A model generated the notes under the pieces. It worked only from the letters and a program-made list of their open reading frames with translations. It ran no database searches and was not told the DNA's origin. Source: JAWXBR01 sp046595995 (GTDB lineage: Bacteria; Bacteroidota; Ignavibacteria; Kapaibacteriales; Kapaibacteriaceae). From it: a stretch of 64,000 nucleotides of DNA. Position 1 is the stretch's first letter. Every line of letters starts with the position of its first letter. Positions 40,775-50,600 of this stretch are shown piece after piece. The stretch is from assembly GCA_046595995.1 (NCBI GenBank), contig JBKJNB010000131.1:1-64000 (forward strand). Direction: 5' to 3'. The position numbers and the translations under genes are program-made.

Positions 40775-41869
40775 TCACAACTCGATAGAGAGTGCGGCAC
40801 CGCTTACGCGATGGTTTTGCTGACGCACCTCGCGGACAACGCGGCCTGCCAATGCGCGGAACGAGTCGCCCGCTGCACCTGACTCCGGATCGAGCACGAA
40901 GGGAAACCCTTCGTCAGCCCCTTCCCTGATGCGCGTATCAATTGGAACTTCGCCAATGAACGGAACCGAATATTCGGCTGCAACGCGGGCGCCGCCGCCT
41001 TTGCCAAAAATGTAATATTGTTTATCGGGCATGTCGGGCGGGATGAAGTAGCTCATGTTTTCGATAACGCCCAGCACAGGCACGTTCACTTTGCGAAACA
41101 TCTGTATGCTGCGTCGCACATCGGCGAGAGCAATCTCTTGCGGTGTCGTAACGACCACTGCCCCAGTAAGCGGTATGCGCTGAGTTAGAGTGAGTTGTAT
41201 GTCACCGGTACCCGGAGGAAGGTCGAACAGCAAGATGTCTAACTCGCCCCACTGGATCTGGTCGACGAGTGTCGAGAAGTATCCGGCAAGCATCGGACCG
41301 CGTAGAATGGCAGCCTGGTCGCGCTGCATCACGAAGCCAATCGATGCAACTTTCACACCGTAGCGCTCATTCGGGTATCCACGCATTGAGCCATCATCTG
41401 CGCGTTCCGCTCGCATTGTCTCGCCGGCCATGCCGTACATGGTGGGTTGCGACGGACCATAGATATCTGCGTCTAGGAGTCCGACGCGCATCCCGCGTTG
41501 AGCAAGAGCAGCAGCAAGATTGGCAGACACCGTCGATTTGCCAACTCCGCCTTTACCCGATGCGATTGCAACAAGGGTCTTCACTTGCTGTATGCCGGCA
41601 GCACGTTTCGTGAGGGGGCTTTCACGCTCGCGCACCATAACCTCGACGTCCAAGTCAGGAAAACGCGCCTGAATGGCGGTTTTGCAGGCTAAATCGAGAT
41701 CGCGTGCCACCAGTTGGAATGGAGGAACAATCTCGAGGAACACTTTTATCTGTGAACCATCTACCTCGACCGAATGCACAGCCTGCAATGCTCCAAGAGA
41801 AGCTTCTAGGTCGGGGTCGGTTATGGGCTCTATACAAGCTTTAATCTCGTCTGTGGTGGGCATGGGCAT
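40775..41869 (-). CDS. mrp: Mrp/ApbC iron-sulfur cluster carrier P-loop protein
   Basis: 364 residues. An N-terminal MIP18-like (DUF59) domain (ITDPDLEASLGALQAVHSVEVDG) is followed by a ParA/MinD-type ATPase with the deviant Walker A SGKGGVGKSTVSANLA, LLDADIYGPSQPTMYG and LLFDLPPGTGDIQLTL. The CxxC cluster motif usual near the C-terminus is absent: the matching segment is ENMSYFIPPDMPDKQYYIFGKGGGARVA. In some Mrp proteins these cysteines are also missing. It carries Fe-S clusters or loads them. It is operonic with nfu. Confidence 0.93.
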   Translation of the reverse strand: MPMPTTDEIKACIEPITDPDLEASLGALQAVHSVEVDGSQIKVFLEIVPPFQLVARDLDLACKTAIQARFPDLDVEVMVRERESPLTKRAAGIQQVKTLVAIASGKGGVGKSTVSANLAAALAQRGMRVGLLDADIYGPSQPTMYGMAGETMRAERADDGSMRGYPNERYGVKVASIGFVMQRDQAAILRGPMLAGYFSTLVDQIQWGELDILLFDLPPGTGDIQLTLTQRIPLTGAVVVTTPQEIALADVRRSIQMFRKVNVPVLGVIENMSYFIPPDMPDKQYYIFGKGGGARVAAEYSVPFIGEVPIDTRIREGADEGFPFVLDPESGAAGDSFRALAGRVVREVRQQNHRVSGAALSIEL

Positions 41870-41995
41870 TGTAACTATTGAGAATCTCGTTCCATCATCG
41901 ACACAAAGCTAAGAAATCGTCCACCTGCGTATCTTAGCTACTTCCGCTCAGTTCGATCCTTTGACCTATCCAATCCATTCCGGAGTATTAAATCC

Positions 41996-44023
41996 ATGAA
42001 TTATCTGTTCCTCGCTGCAATCCTATTCTCAGCGATTACGGTTAGCACTGCACAAATGAAGGTTGCGGGTCATACCCCGGCGACGTTTGCACCAGCGGCA
42101 CCCACGACAATTACTGCAGCCGATATCGTTGGCCGTCAGACCAAGCAATTCGATGGCAACCTTCAAGCTGCTGCATGGCAGACTGTATTTCGAACCGAAG
42201 CTCGCTACCTCTTTCACTACTCCCAGAACAGTCCAGCAGCGACTGTAATCGAGTACGATGCACCGAGCAATTCACTTAGCCTTGTTCGGTCAGCGGCAAC
42301 ATTCGCTGGCGACGGTAGCATTACGGCAAAAGTCGGCGTTATGCGTTCTAACGACATGGGCCAAACGTGGACCTTTGACGTTGTCAAAGACATCGTTGGC
42401 TTCTTCGGTATGCCAAACATGGCTCAGATTCGCACGGGTACCAATCCGTTGGCATGGCCAGTGTTTCTCTACGGTATTGGCTACGGTCAAACCGGCACCC
42501 CGCTTGGCTATTACACTGCCTACTACCGAGTAGATGGCCAAGTATCAGAGCTTCCGTTCAGCTCACCACCATCGGGCAAGGCGAATTACAAGTGGAACGC
42601 TGCTGACTTAGCTGTCGATAAAGAGAACATGAGCATCATGGGTATCTCGCAATTAGACTACGTGAGAAACATAGGTGTCCAATACGGCGAATACGGCTTC
42701 TTCAACTTCAGCCTCGGTGCTGAGGACTTCGTAAAAGAAGGTACGGTAGACAATTTTGGAACAAGCGTATTCACTCAGCCTAATCCTCCGAATGCAGATG
42801 GGTCGCTCGGCACCCCTCCCCTACTCGATATTGATGCAGACAATCGCATTTACGCAGCCTTCAACAACTTATTGCCAGGTGGTGACGCACGTACGGTAGT
42901 CGTTGCAACATCTGAGGATCAGGGTGTTACATGGAGTGCGCTGAACGTGATGCCAACGACACTAATCTCACAACTCAAGACTACCCTTAGTGCGGATGTC
43001 ATTATTCAGCTTGGTTTCACGGCATATCAAGGTTCTGCTTTCATCGTTACGGCGCCAAACGAATTTTCATATTTCTTCCGTGTCGCAGCGGGTCCGTTCG
43101 CCGCAGGTGATACAACGCAGTTCAACATTCGCAACCACTACGTCCTTGAAGCTCGATATAAGGCTGGTGTATGGACGCTTGCCCCAGCAGCTGAGCTATT
43201 TCTTGGTCTTGGAATTGAAGGAGTACGCCTCGAGTACCCAGAGTATTCACTTGACACTTCGACATACGCAATCGACAATACCCCCCGCGTATCTGTCGAA
43301 GCAAGCGGTCGTAGCATAGAAATCGAAGTAGCAAAGACAGGCGATGGCAACCTGCTTATTAAATATCTAGACCAAGTCCCAGACAAGTTCATCGAAATCA
43401 ATCCTCCTGTTGCACTACGTGTTCGCGACGCTCAACGCAATCTTGTTGACGCTGCGGATCCTCTTGATACACTCGCTTGGACTGATATTTTCATCGCAAG
43501 CCGTTCTCTCACAGGCAGTACATGGTCAACTCCTGTGAACGTTTCGAACGACATGCCCTTCAACAAGGGCACATACATGCCTAGAGAAGTGCCAAGTCTA
43601 AGTAAGATTCCACTCGTGCAGATTCGCAGTCTGGTTGGCACAGGTCCTATCCCTTCGCGTCTTCCTGCAGTATTGGTAGAATCCCTTGGGGATCAACCCG
43701 GAGATGTTCAGTTCGCGACTGTAGACAACATCACAGATGTTCGCGAGGAACGCACATACGCGTTCCGCATCAACAACATCGTGCCGAATCCTGCGCTGAA
43801 CCTTGCAGACGTAACATTCACACTGGACAAAGACGCTACAGTGTCAGCTGACCTCTTCGACGTTCTTGGCAATAAGATTCGCACGCTCATCGCATCAACA
43901 TTCCTTGGTACTGGTGCACACGGTGTAAGCGTAGACGTAAATACACTTACAGCCGGACAGTACTATGTTGCGGTTACGGTTGGCGGCAATCGCCTTACAC
44001 GTTCGCTCGTAGTCGTTAAGTAA
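41996..44023 (+). CDS. T9SS-exported Asp-box protein
   Basis: 675 residues. A signal peptide (YLFLAAILFSAITVSTAQ) leads to a large beta-rich region with BNR-like Asp-box segments (SNDMGQTWTF, SEDQGVTWSAL), as in sialidase-type propellers. The last 80 residues are a text-book type A T9SS sorting domain: IVPNPALNLADVTF, VSADLFDVLGNKIRTLI, LTAGQYYVAVTVGGNRLTRSLVVVK. It is probably surface-exposed. It ends with a strong terminator. No catalytic residues are identified. Confidence 0.8.
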   Translation: MNYLFLAAILFSAITVSTAQMKVAGHTPATFAPAAPTTITAADIVGRQTKQFDGNLQAAAWQTVFRTEARYLFHYSQNSPAATVIEYDAPSNSLSLVRSAATFAGDGSITAKVGVMRSNDMGQTWTFDVVKDIVGFFGMPNMAQIRTGTNPLAWPVFLYGIGYGQTGTPLGYYTAYYRVDGQVSELPFSSPPSGKANYKWNAADLAVDKENMSIMGISQLDYVRNIGVQYGEYGFFNFSLGAEDFVKEGTVDNFGTSVFTQPNPPNADGSLGTPPLLDIDADNRIYAAFNNLLPGGDARTVVVATSEDQGVTWSALNVMPTTLISQLKTTLSADVIIQLGFTAYQGSAFIVTAPNEFSYFFRVAAGPFAAGDTTQFNIRNHYVLEARYKAGVWTLAPAAELFLGLGIEGVRLEYPEYSLDTSTYAIDNTPRVSVEASGRSIEIEVAKTGDGNLLIKYLDQVPDKFIEINPPVALRVRDAQRNLVDAADPLDTLAWTDIFIASRSLTGSTWSTPVNVSNDMPFNKGTYMPREVPSLSKIPLVQIRSLVGTGPIPSRLPAVLVESLGDQPGDVQFATVDNITDVREERTYAFRINNIVPNPALNLADVTFTLDKDATVSADLFDVLGNKIRTLIASTFLGTGAHGVSVDVNTLTAGQYYVAVTVGGNRLTRSLVVVK

Positions 44024-44054
44024 GCATCATCGAACGAACATCGTTTCGTATACT

Positions 44055-44087
44055 AGGGGCAACAGATTCTGTTGCCCCTTTTTTTTG
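44055..44087 (+). terminator. Rho-independent terminator
   Basis: A 10-base stem AGGGGCAACA (44055-44064) and TGTTGCCCCT (44070-44079), a short loop, then a run of eight T. It follows the T9SS protein stop at 44023. The stem holds AGGGGC on one strand and AAGGGGCA on the other. Confidence 0.95.
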
Positions 44088-44100
44088 TTGGAGCCGCTAC

Positions 44101-45456
44101 ATGCAACGGACCCTCGTATGTTGTCTCGTTGCCGTTACCATTGTATCAGCTAATGCTCAGCAGTGGACGACATCGATCGCGAATCGCGCCTGTTACTCGG
44201 TTGCCGTCAATCCCCTCAACCGCAGCGTTATCTACGTTGGCAATGCCGCTCGGACGTTACTACGTTCCACCGATGGTGGCACTACCTGGGAGGAATTGTA
44301 CGTTGGATCGGGTGGCGGTGGCGGTGCGTCACTCATCACAACCCTCGTCATCCATCCGCGCGACACAGCGGTGCTGCTTGCAGGCGGCACTTCGTTTACA
44401 GGACTTGACCGAAGTGATGATGCAGGACAAAGCTGGCGGAATGTACTCATCGACCCCAACGGTAACAGGTTCGAAGTTGCTTCGAGTGCTTGCATTGCGA
44501 TTAATCCTGCATACCCCGACAGCATCCATGTAATTCGTCACTATCCCGCATACCTGTATCGAAGCATCGACGCCGGTCTCACTTGGGACTCTGTTGGCGC
44601 CATCACCGGCCTTCCAAGCCACGGCCGAATGCGCGCGCTTACAGTGGCTCCAGATAGCACAAACATCCTATTAGCGGGCGGACGTTCGGCATACATTCAG
44701 AGGTCTACGGACCGCGGTAAAACTTGGACAGTGACCGACAATGCATTAGGCCTATCAGATGCCGAAGTCGCAAATTTTGTGTGGAGTCCAACAACGCTTG
44801 GCAAAGTCTACGCAGTTGCCATCATACAAAACACGAGCAGCGGCGGACTTCACGAGAGCACGGATTGGGGTCTGACCTGGACCACCACACGGTTTCGTGA
44901 TACGAGTCTCTATGCACTAGCTGTTCAAGGAACGCGCAATGGCGATGAGATCTACGTTGGTGGCAACCTACTTGATTTGCATGACGGCACACTAAAGGGT
45001 GACTCCGTTATCTATCGGACGGTCAACAGCGGCACAAACTGGCAAAGCCTCGATAGCGTAGAATGGGCGGAAAACGAATCTGGCAGCACCATTGCAAACG
45101 TGTGGGGCTTCGCAATAGGATACGCAAACAAGTACCCCGAAATCCTCATGGCTACCGAGTCTGGCCTCTATCGTTCGTCGTACGTAACCGGAGTAGACAA
45201 CGACAGGGAGACTCGCACAACACAGCCCCCTACCATCGTTGTCGTAGACAACGAACTTGTAATGCCTGTATGGCAAGGGGCACAAGGGGCTTTTCGCATT
45301 GACGTAACGTCGTTAACGGGATCTTGTCTTGCTAGTATAGACTGCGTCGCAGGTCAGCAACGCGTGGTGTTACCACGTGCTGCTTCAGGCTGCTATGTAG
45401 TACGTGCTGTCGGCACGAACGAAACGTTTTCTTCTATTGTCTTGCTCGGTTACTAG
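44101..45456 (+). CDS. Secreted Asp-box (BNR) propeller protein, copy 1
   Basis: 451 residues with signal peptide (CCLVAVTIVSANA). At least six Asp-box repeats of the form S-x-D-x-G-x-x-W are seen: STDGGTTWEEL, SDDAGQSWRNV, SIDAGLTWDSV, STDRGKTWTVT, STDWGLTWTTT and TVNSGTNWQSL. This is the sortilin/sialidase-type propeller. The C-terminus (LTGSCLASIDCVAGQQ, AASGCYVVRAVGTNETFSSIVLL) resembles a T9SS sorting domain. It is followed 20 bases later by a paralogue. AAGGGGC occurs twice (45275, 45284) in the linker before the C-terminal domain. Confidence 0.8.
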   Translation: MQRTLVCCLVAVTIVSANAQQWTTSIANRACYSVAVNPLNRSVIYVGNAARTLLRSTDGGTTWEELYVGSGGGGGASLITTLVIHPRDTAVLLAGGTSFTGLDRSDDAGQSWRNVLIDPNGNRFEVASSACIAINPAYPDSIHVIRHYPAYLYRSIDAGLTWDSVGAITGLPSHGRMRALTVAPDSTNILLAGGRSAYIQRSTDRGKTWTVTDNALGLSDAEVANFVWSPTTLGKVYAVAIIQNTSSGGLHESTDWGLTWTTTRFRDTSLYALAVQGTRNGDEIYVGGNLLDLHDGTLKGDSVIYRTVNSGTNWQSLDSVEWAENESGSTIANVWGFAIGYANKYPEILMATESGLYRSSYVTGVDNDRETRTTQPPTIVVVDNELVMPVWQGAQGAFRIDVTSLTGSCLASIDCVAGQQRVVLPRAASGCYVVRAVGTNETFSSIVLLGY

Positions 45457-45476
45457 AAGATTTAGGACTGGTTCTT

Positions 45477-46847
45477 ATGAATGTTAGATCATCACTCGTC
45501 GTGCTTTGCCTACTCACATCTAGTGTCTTCACACATGCGCAGTACTCGTGGCGACTTATCCTCCCAAGAACATCGTTTACGGTGCAGGTTAATCCCCTCG
45601 ACCCAAACAAACTATATGTTGGAAATACTTACGATCAGCTCTATCGGTCGAATGATGGTGGCACGTTGTGGGAACGTCTCGTACTAAGCGAAATTCAGAC
45701 CGGTGAAGCACTGTCGACAATTGTCGTTAGTGCAGTGGATACAAACGTAGTCTTGTTCGGTGGTTACTTGTTTGATGGCATCAAGCGTTCGATAAACGGT
45801 GGTCGCACAGTTAGGCAAGCCCTAAACGACACATCTGGCGGCTTGGCTTGGTTCATTAGTGAGGCAATTATCGAAGACCCCTCAAACCCTCGCACACTGT
45901 ACGCCGCTCGTGGCAAGACAAGAAACACGATATATAAAAGCACCAACGTAGGTCTTACGTGGGTCGCTATTGCGGAGATCGACACGGCGTACACAAGACG
46001 ACTATGCACGATTGCTATACGTCCGGATAGCACGAACATTCTTTTCCTCGGCGCAACGGGTGGCACGATTATTCGCAGTGACGATGCGGGTCGAACATGG
46101 AGACAAGTGCCAGTGCTCGGTGACAAGCTGAAGATCAGGGGGTCGAGCGAAATTCCCAAGATTGTCTTCTCGCCAGTGAATGCGCAGGTTGGTTATGCTG
46201 TGGTGGCGTTTAATGATGCCAATGAAATAAGCGGTAATGGTGGACTACTAAAGACCACGGATGGTGGTGCTTCATGGAATCGGATAGCATACGCAGACAC
46301 AAGCTTATGGGCAGTTGAGGTCAGAGCTTCGTCTGTAGGTACCGACGATGTTTTTATAGGGGGCTTTCGCCTTTCACGAGCAGCGAGCGTCATCAAGGGT
46401 GATAGTGTTGTAGCACGTAGCCTGGATGGTGGTACTACATGGATGCGTTTTAACAACATCACTTGGTCGCCGAATGAAGATGGCGAAACGTATGCCAATG
46501 TGTGGGTACTCCGCTACAACAAACCCAGCAACAAGCTCTATATGGCTACTGATTGCGGCTTGTACGTTTTCGAAGAGCCCACGAGTGTATCTAGCGATGT
46601 AACGGCACATGCATCGTTACGAACAACAATCACAGACAATGTCTTATATGTGGTTGATACGGAATCGTCTGGTGCACTTAGTGCGTGGTCGTTGTACAAC
46701 ATGCAAGGGGCTACGGTCGCAACAGGCCGTGTCGACAGTTCGAACGAGCTAACACTCAGTCTATCGGGTTTTGCTTCGGGTGCTTACGTAATGACATGGG
46801 GCACCGAGACGAAATTCCGTACGATCAGCTTTGCTCTCTCGCGTTAG
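45477..46847 (+). CDS. Secreted Asp-box (BNR) propeller protein, copy 2
   Basis: 456 residues, aligned with copy 1 along its full length (VQVNPLDPNKLYVGN against VAVNPLNRSVIYVGN; LMATESGLYRSSYV against YMATDCGLYVFEEP). It has a signal peptide, six Asp-boxes (SNDGGTLWERL, SDDAGRTWRQV, TTDGGASWNRI, SLDGGTTWMRF and two weaker) and a C-terminal domain ending GFASGAYVMTWGTETKFRTISFALSR, a T9SS sorting pattern. It is clearly a tandem duplicate that has diverged. The 3' end overlaps the convergent fumarylacetoacetase-family gene by 23 bases. AAGGGGCT is at 46705. Confidence 0.8.
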   Translation: MNVRSSLVVLCLLTSSVFTHAQYSWRLILPRTSFTVQVNPLDPNKLYVGNTYDQLYRSNDGGTLWERLVLSEIQTGEALSTIVVSAVDTNVVLFGGYLFDGIKRSINGGRTVRQALNDTSGGLAWFISEAIIEDPSNPRTLYAARGKTRNTIYKSTNVGLTWVAIAEIDTAYTRRLCTIAIRPDSTNILFLGATGGTIIRSDDAGRTWRQVPVLGDKLKIRGSSEIPKIVFSPVNAQVGYAVVAFNDANEISGNGGLLKTTDGGASWNRIAYADTSLWAVEVRASSVGTDDVFIGGFRLSRAASVIKGDSVVARSLDGGTTWMRFNNITWSPNEDGETYANVWVLRYNKPSNKLYMATDCGLYVFEEPTSVSSDVTAHASLRTTITDNVLYVVDTESSGALSAWSLYNMQGATVATGRVDSSNELTLSLSGFASGAYVMTWGTETKFRTISFALSR

Positions 46848-47859
46848 CGACGAGGGTGTTCGATAGCGAGCCAAGGCCCTCGACTTCGCAGACCACAACA
46901 TCGCCCGGTTTAAGCCACCATGCCGGATCGTAAACTTTGCTGCCATTCAGCTCGAGAAAGCATCCTGTACCGCAGGTGCCAGAGCCTATAACGTCACCAG
47001 GGAACAACGTTACGCCGTAGCTGGCGCGCTCGATGATTTGCGCAAACGTCCACGTCATGTCCTTAACGTTCCCCTTCGATACTTCTGTACCGTTCACTGT
47101 CGTGCGCATGCCGAGGTTATACTTATCGCCGTGTGGTGTTTCGATACGACGCGATGCGAGTTCGTCTGCTGTTACTAGCCACGGGCCGATCGATGTTGCG
47201 AAGTCCTTGCCCTTTGCCGGACCAAGATTAAGCTTCATCTCCTGCATCTGTAGTGCTCGTGCACTCCAGTCATTCATTACCATGTAGCCTGCAATGTATG
47301 CATCGGCTTCCGCTGCTGGAATGTTTGTGCCCTTCTTACCAATCACAATGCAACACTCGAGCTCGAAATCGAGCTGGTTGCAATGCAATGGCATAACAGG
47401 AACGTCGCCCGGACCAAACACAGCCTGGTGATTGGTGAAGTAGAAGATCGGAATCTCATCGAATTCTGGAATCATTTCCAGTCCGCGGTTGCGGCGCGCC
47501 GATTCTACGTGCTGGCGGAATGCGTATCCGTCCCGCATCGAAGTCGGGTGTGGCACAGGTGCCACAAGGGTCGCATGCGAAGGGGCTTCCCAAGGCATAC
47601 GCGTCTCCCTACCCGACAGTATCGGTTCACACCATTCGTGCAACGCACGCAAATCATTCATTCCGGCTTCTTCGAGGCGAAGAATATCAAGAACACTTGA
47701 GGGCATGTAGCCCAAGCCACACAGCGTACTGTCAGAGCTCTTCATGGCCTCGTAGGCAGCAGCAACGTCTACCACACGATCAATACCATTTGCCGATCCG
47801 TCGTTGATCAGAAGTCCGGCACGTTGTGCGATTCCGTCGCTCCAGGTAACTAGCTTCAT
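46825..47859 (-). CDS. Fumarylacetoacetase-family (FAH) protein
   Basis: 344 residues. The FAH fold is seen from the N-terminal lid (VDVAAAYEAMKSSD) to the metal-binding core: DFELECCIVIGKKG (Glu ligands), GYMVMNDWSARALQMQEMK, and KGKDFATSIGPWLVT. It ends FPGDVIGSGTCGTGCFLELNG and WLKPGDVVVCEVEGLGSL. The family hydrolyses C-C bonds in beta-diketo acids, from tyrosine or aromatic breakdown, or decarboxylates oxaloacetate. The exact substrate is unknown. It is three bases from the GT2 stop on the same strand. Confidence 0.9.
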   Translation of the reverse strand: MKLVTWSDGIAQRAGLLINDGSANGIDRVVDVAAAYEAMKSSDSTLCGLGYMPSSVLDILRLEEAGMNDLRALHEWCEPILSGRETRMPWEAPSHATLVAPVPHPTSMRDGYAFRQHVESARRNRGLEMIPEFDEIPIFYFTNHQAVFGPGDVPVMPLHCNQLDFELECCIVIGKKGTNIPAAEADAYIAGYMVMNDWSARALQMQEMKLNLGPAKGKDFATSIGPWLVTADELASRRIETPHGDKYNLGMRTTVNGTEVSKGNVKDMTWTFAQIIERASYGVTLFPGDVIGSGTCGTGCFLELNGSKVYDPAWWLKPGDVVVCEVEGLGSLSNTLVANAREQS

Positions 47860-47862
47860 GTA

Positions 47863-49314
47863 TTAGCGGCCAAATGCGTGGCGTACTGACAGCACCGCTA
47901 CTGTCCCAAAACCCATGAGGAACATGAACTGGAACGGAATTGCAGCAATCTCGTGATAGCTAATTGACGTAACGATACCGAACACGAAGTACAGTGCGAG
48001 GCAGATTTCTACAACTACTGGCCAGCCAAGTCGCTTCTGCACGTACTTCTTTTTACGCCACTGATCGCTTTGTGCTTCGATATGGAATTTCGGTGTGCGC
48101 TTGAACTCTGACTTCTTTCCGATGATAGCTTCGAACACCGCTTTGCTGTTATTAACGGCAAAGCCCATCGACCCGGCCATGAACACCGGAAACAAGAGCA
48201 GGCGTCGTCGCCAGTCGAGGTGAATAGCTCGTTGTGCGTACATGTAGAACAAGAACGACGAAATACTCGCGAGTACAAAAATCGACATGATGCTAAAGAA
48301 GGCGTCGTAGCCCCCTACTTCATTCTTAAGAATTACAACGGGTACATTCAGCAGAGCAACAAGCAAAATGAATGGAAAGACAATGTTGCTCGTTAGGTGC
48401 ACCGTGCATTCGAGTTTATGCTTGAACGAGAGGCTGCTAGCCCACACCGATGGCAATAACTTCTTTGCTGTTTCTACAGCGCCTTTGGTCCAACGGAACT
48501 GCTGCGTTTTCAGAGAGTTGATGTCAGCGGGGAGTTCGGCCGGCGACGTAACATCATTCAAAAACACAAAGCGCCAGCCCTTAAGCTGTGAGCGATACGA
48601 CAGGTCGAGATCTTCGGCGAGGGTGTCTGAGTGCCAGTTGCCAGCGTCAATAATCGTGGCTTTGCGCCATACACCGGCTGTGCCGTTGAAGTTGATGAAG
48701 AAACCAGCTTTGTGGCGAATCTGCTGCTCGATTACAAAGTGTCCGTCCAACGCAAGTGCTTGAGCACGCGTAAGGAAGGAATACTCTTCGTTCAAATGCT
48801 CCCAGCGAGTCTGCACCATTCCGACCTCTGCATCGCAGAAGTACGGTACGGTCTTGATCAGAAATTCCTTCTTTGGTACGAAGTCAGCGTCGAAGATTGC
48901 AATGAATTCACCACGCGCAACTTCGAGGCCTTCCTTTAACGCGCCGGCTTTGTAGCCCTGACGGTTGGTACGGTGAATGTGCTTGATATCAAAACCGAGC
49001 GCTGAAAATTCTGCAACAAGTTTGCGAGAAACCTCTACGGTCTCATCAGTCGAATCATCTAGCAATTGTATTTCGAGCTTCTCGATTGGATACTCCATCT
49101 CACAGACGGAACGAACCAACCGCTCAACGACGTACATCTCATTGAAGACGGGAAGTTGTACGGTTACAATCGGCAGTTCGCCTTCCTGCAACTGGGGCTC
49201 ATGGACAATTTTTTGTGTCTTGTGATAGTAGTAGATCATCACGAGACCATGCAGACCGAACGCAAACAGCACACAGAGTGAACCGAAGTACGTAATCAGC
49301 AGCGTTTTTTCCAT
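47863..49314 (-). CDS. Processive GT2 glycosyltransferase (cellulose/mannan-synthase-like)
   Basis: 483 residues from ATG 49314 (MEKTLLITYFGSL). A membrane helix precedes the GT2 domain with VTVQLPVFNEMYVVERLV, QLLDDSTDETV (first Asp), EFIAIFDADFVPKKEFL (DxD) and EDLDLSYRSQLKGWRF, then QQFRWTKGAVE (QxxRW). This is the set of a processive beta-glycan synthase (D, DxD, ED, QxxRW). Three or four C-terminal helices follow. It probably makes a surface polysaccharide; the sugar is unknown. No PilZ domain is seen. Confidence 0.9.
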   Translation of the reverse strand: MEKTLLITYFGSLCVLFAFGLHGLVMIYYYHKTQKIVHEPQLQEGELPIVTVQLPVFNEMYVVERLVRSVCEMEYPIEKLEIQLLDDSTDETVEVSRKLVAEFSALGFDIKHIHRTNRQGYKAGALKEGLEVARGEFIAIFDADFVPKKEFLIKTVPYFCDAEVGMVQTRWEHLNEEYSFLTRAQALALDGHFVIEQQIRHKAGFFINFNGTAGVWRKATIIDAGNWHSDTLAEDLDLSYRSQLKGWRFVFLNDVTSPAELPADINSLKTQQFRWTKGAVETAKKLLPSVWASSLSFKHKLECTVHLTSNIVFPFILLVALLNVPVVILKNEVGGYDAFFSIMSIFVLASISSFLFYMYAQRAIHLDWRRRLLLFPVFMAGSMGFAVNNSKAVFEAIIGKKSEFKRTPKFHIEAQSDQWRKKKYVQKRLGWPVVVEICLALYFVFGIVTSISYHEIAAIPFQFMFLMGFGTVAVLSVRHAFGR

Positions 49315-49343
49315 GGGTTCCAGCTTGTAAACAAAACTTCTAA

Positions 49344-49844
49344 CTACCAATCGCTCACAACTTCGAGCAGAACATCATCAGCAATTCTGTTGATGGCTCG
49401 TCGCACAGCGCGTTGTCGGTCTTCAGTGGCGTTGGCAACATCGTACACATCGAAGTGTTGAAACGCGCGCTTCCAGACCGTCCGATTCTTTACCGCATCG
49501 AAGTACTCAACATCTATCGTGACAGAGATCCGACGTTGCGATTCTAGATCTGCACTCTGAACATTCAGAATGTCATCCTGGATTCTTGTAATCGTACTCG
49601 TAAGTCTCGCATCGCCGTTGTCTTCCGCCACCTGCAACGAGTTGTCATTACGAAATCTCTGAATCAACGCCTCGGTCGCAAGCTCACGAAAGGTCGCGTC
49701 GCCATAACCACTGTTATCAACCACTGAAGAAATCGCAATCGTCTTGAGGTGGGCGGGCACCGATCCGCCGCGAAACGAGTAGCAGGACGATAACGTAAAT
49801 GCTAGAGCGATCAACGTGATGCACAAAAATCTATGTGAATTCAT
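49344..49844 (-). CDS. lptE: LptE-family lipopolysaccharide assembly lipoprotein
   Basis: 166 residues from ATG 49844 (MNSHRFLCITLIALAFTLSSC). The lipobox LSSC is followed by YSFRGGSVPAHLKTIAI, then VVDNSGYGDATFRELATEALIQRF, the usual LptE head. In the middle come alternating strands (SRRISVTIDVEYFDAVKNRTVWKRAF) and at the end ATEDRQRAVRRAINRIADDVLLEVV. LptE holds LptD in the outer membrane for LPS insertion. It overlaps none of its neighbours; MBL-fold gene upstream and GT2 gene downstream on the same strand. Confidence 0.87.
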   Translation of the reverse strand: MNSHRFLCITLIALAFTLSSCYSFRGGSVPAHLKTIAISSVVDNSGYGDATFRELATEALIQRFRNDNSLQVAEDNGDARLTSTITRIQDDILNVQSADLESQRRISVTIDVEYFDAVKNRTVWKRAFQHFDVYDVANATEDRQRAVRRAINRIADDVLLEVVSDW

Positions 49845-49869
49845 GCGGCCACAATGACGAGTGAATGAA

Positions 49870-50523
49870 TTAATTCTCATTGGTGTTAACTCCGACGAAT
49901 GGATTGGATGCGCGCTCTTTACTAAGGGTTGTCGTGGGGCCGTGTCCGGGTAACACGACGTAGTCTCCGGGCAGTGTCAGCAGGCGCTCAAGAATACTTG
50001 TCAACAGTAACTCCATGTCACCTCCGGGCAGGTCGGTACGCCCAATGCTACCGGCAAAGAGTGTGTCGCCTGCAAAAACCCGACGGTTTACATGGTCGAC
50101 AAAACACACGCCCCCTTCGGTGTGGCCAGGTGTGTGGAGTACCTCGAACGTAGCCCCTTGCAATTCAAGTACATCTCCATCAGCCAATTCGACATCGACC
50201 GTCACTGGCTCGATTTCAAAGGGAAGAGGCCAAATCGTGTGCTTCATTGGTTCAACCAGCCGGTACATGTCGGCGGGATGAACATAGACCTTCGCACCTG
50301 TAGCGCGTACAATGGGCGCTGCGTCGGCCGTGTGGTCCCAATGGGTGTGTGTTAGCAAAAGGTGTGTGAGACGGCAGTGATGCTGGTCTAGATGCTTCTG
50401 AACCCAGCCGAGACAGCCTGCTGGTGCATCGATGCACACTGCCGAATTCGTCTCGGGATGCACAAGCAGGTACACATTTGTGGCAACAGGTCCAGAGGAT
50501 AACGCATAGAGTAAAGAGTCCAT
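49870..50523 (-). CDS. Metallo-beta-lactamase-fold hydrolase (glyoxalase II-like)
   Basis: 217 residues. The zinc motif is HLLLTHTHWDHTADAAPI (HxHxDH), with further His in HTPGHTEGGVCF, Asp in VFAGDTLF and His in VLPGHGPTT. This is the single-domain MBL-fold type resembling glyoxalase II, without the C-terminal helices. The usual target is a thioester such as S-lactoylglutathione or a persulfide. AAGGGGCT occurs in reverse at 50152. It is divergent from nuoA with about 80 bases between the starts. Confidence 0.92.
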   Translation of the reverse strand: MDSLLYALSSGPVATNVYLLVHPETNSAVCIDAPAGCLGWVQKHLDQHHCRLTHLLLTHTHWDHTADAAPIVRATGAKVYVHPADMYRLVEPMKHTIWPLPFEIEPVTVDVELADGDVLELQGATFEVLHTPGHTEGGVCFVDHVNRRVFAGDTLFAGSIGRTDLPGGDMELLLTSILERLLTLPGDYVVLPGHGPTTTLSKERASNPFVGVNTNEN

Positions 50524-50600
50524 CCTACAAAGCTATTCCACTCCAACGTTGATTGCATACGCTGTTCCGCCGTATTTTGCGCCGAATCAGGACACAACCT

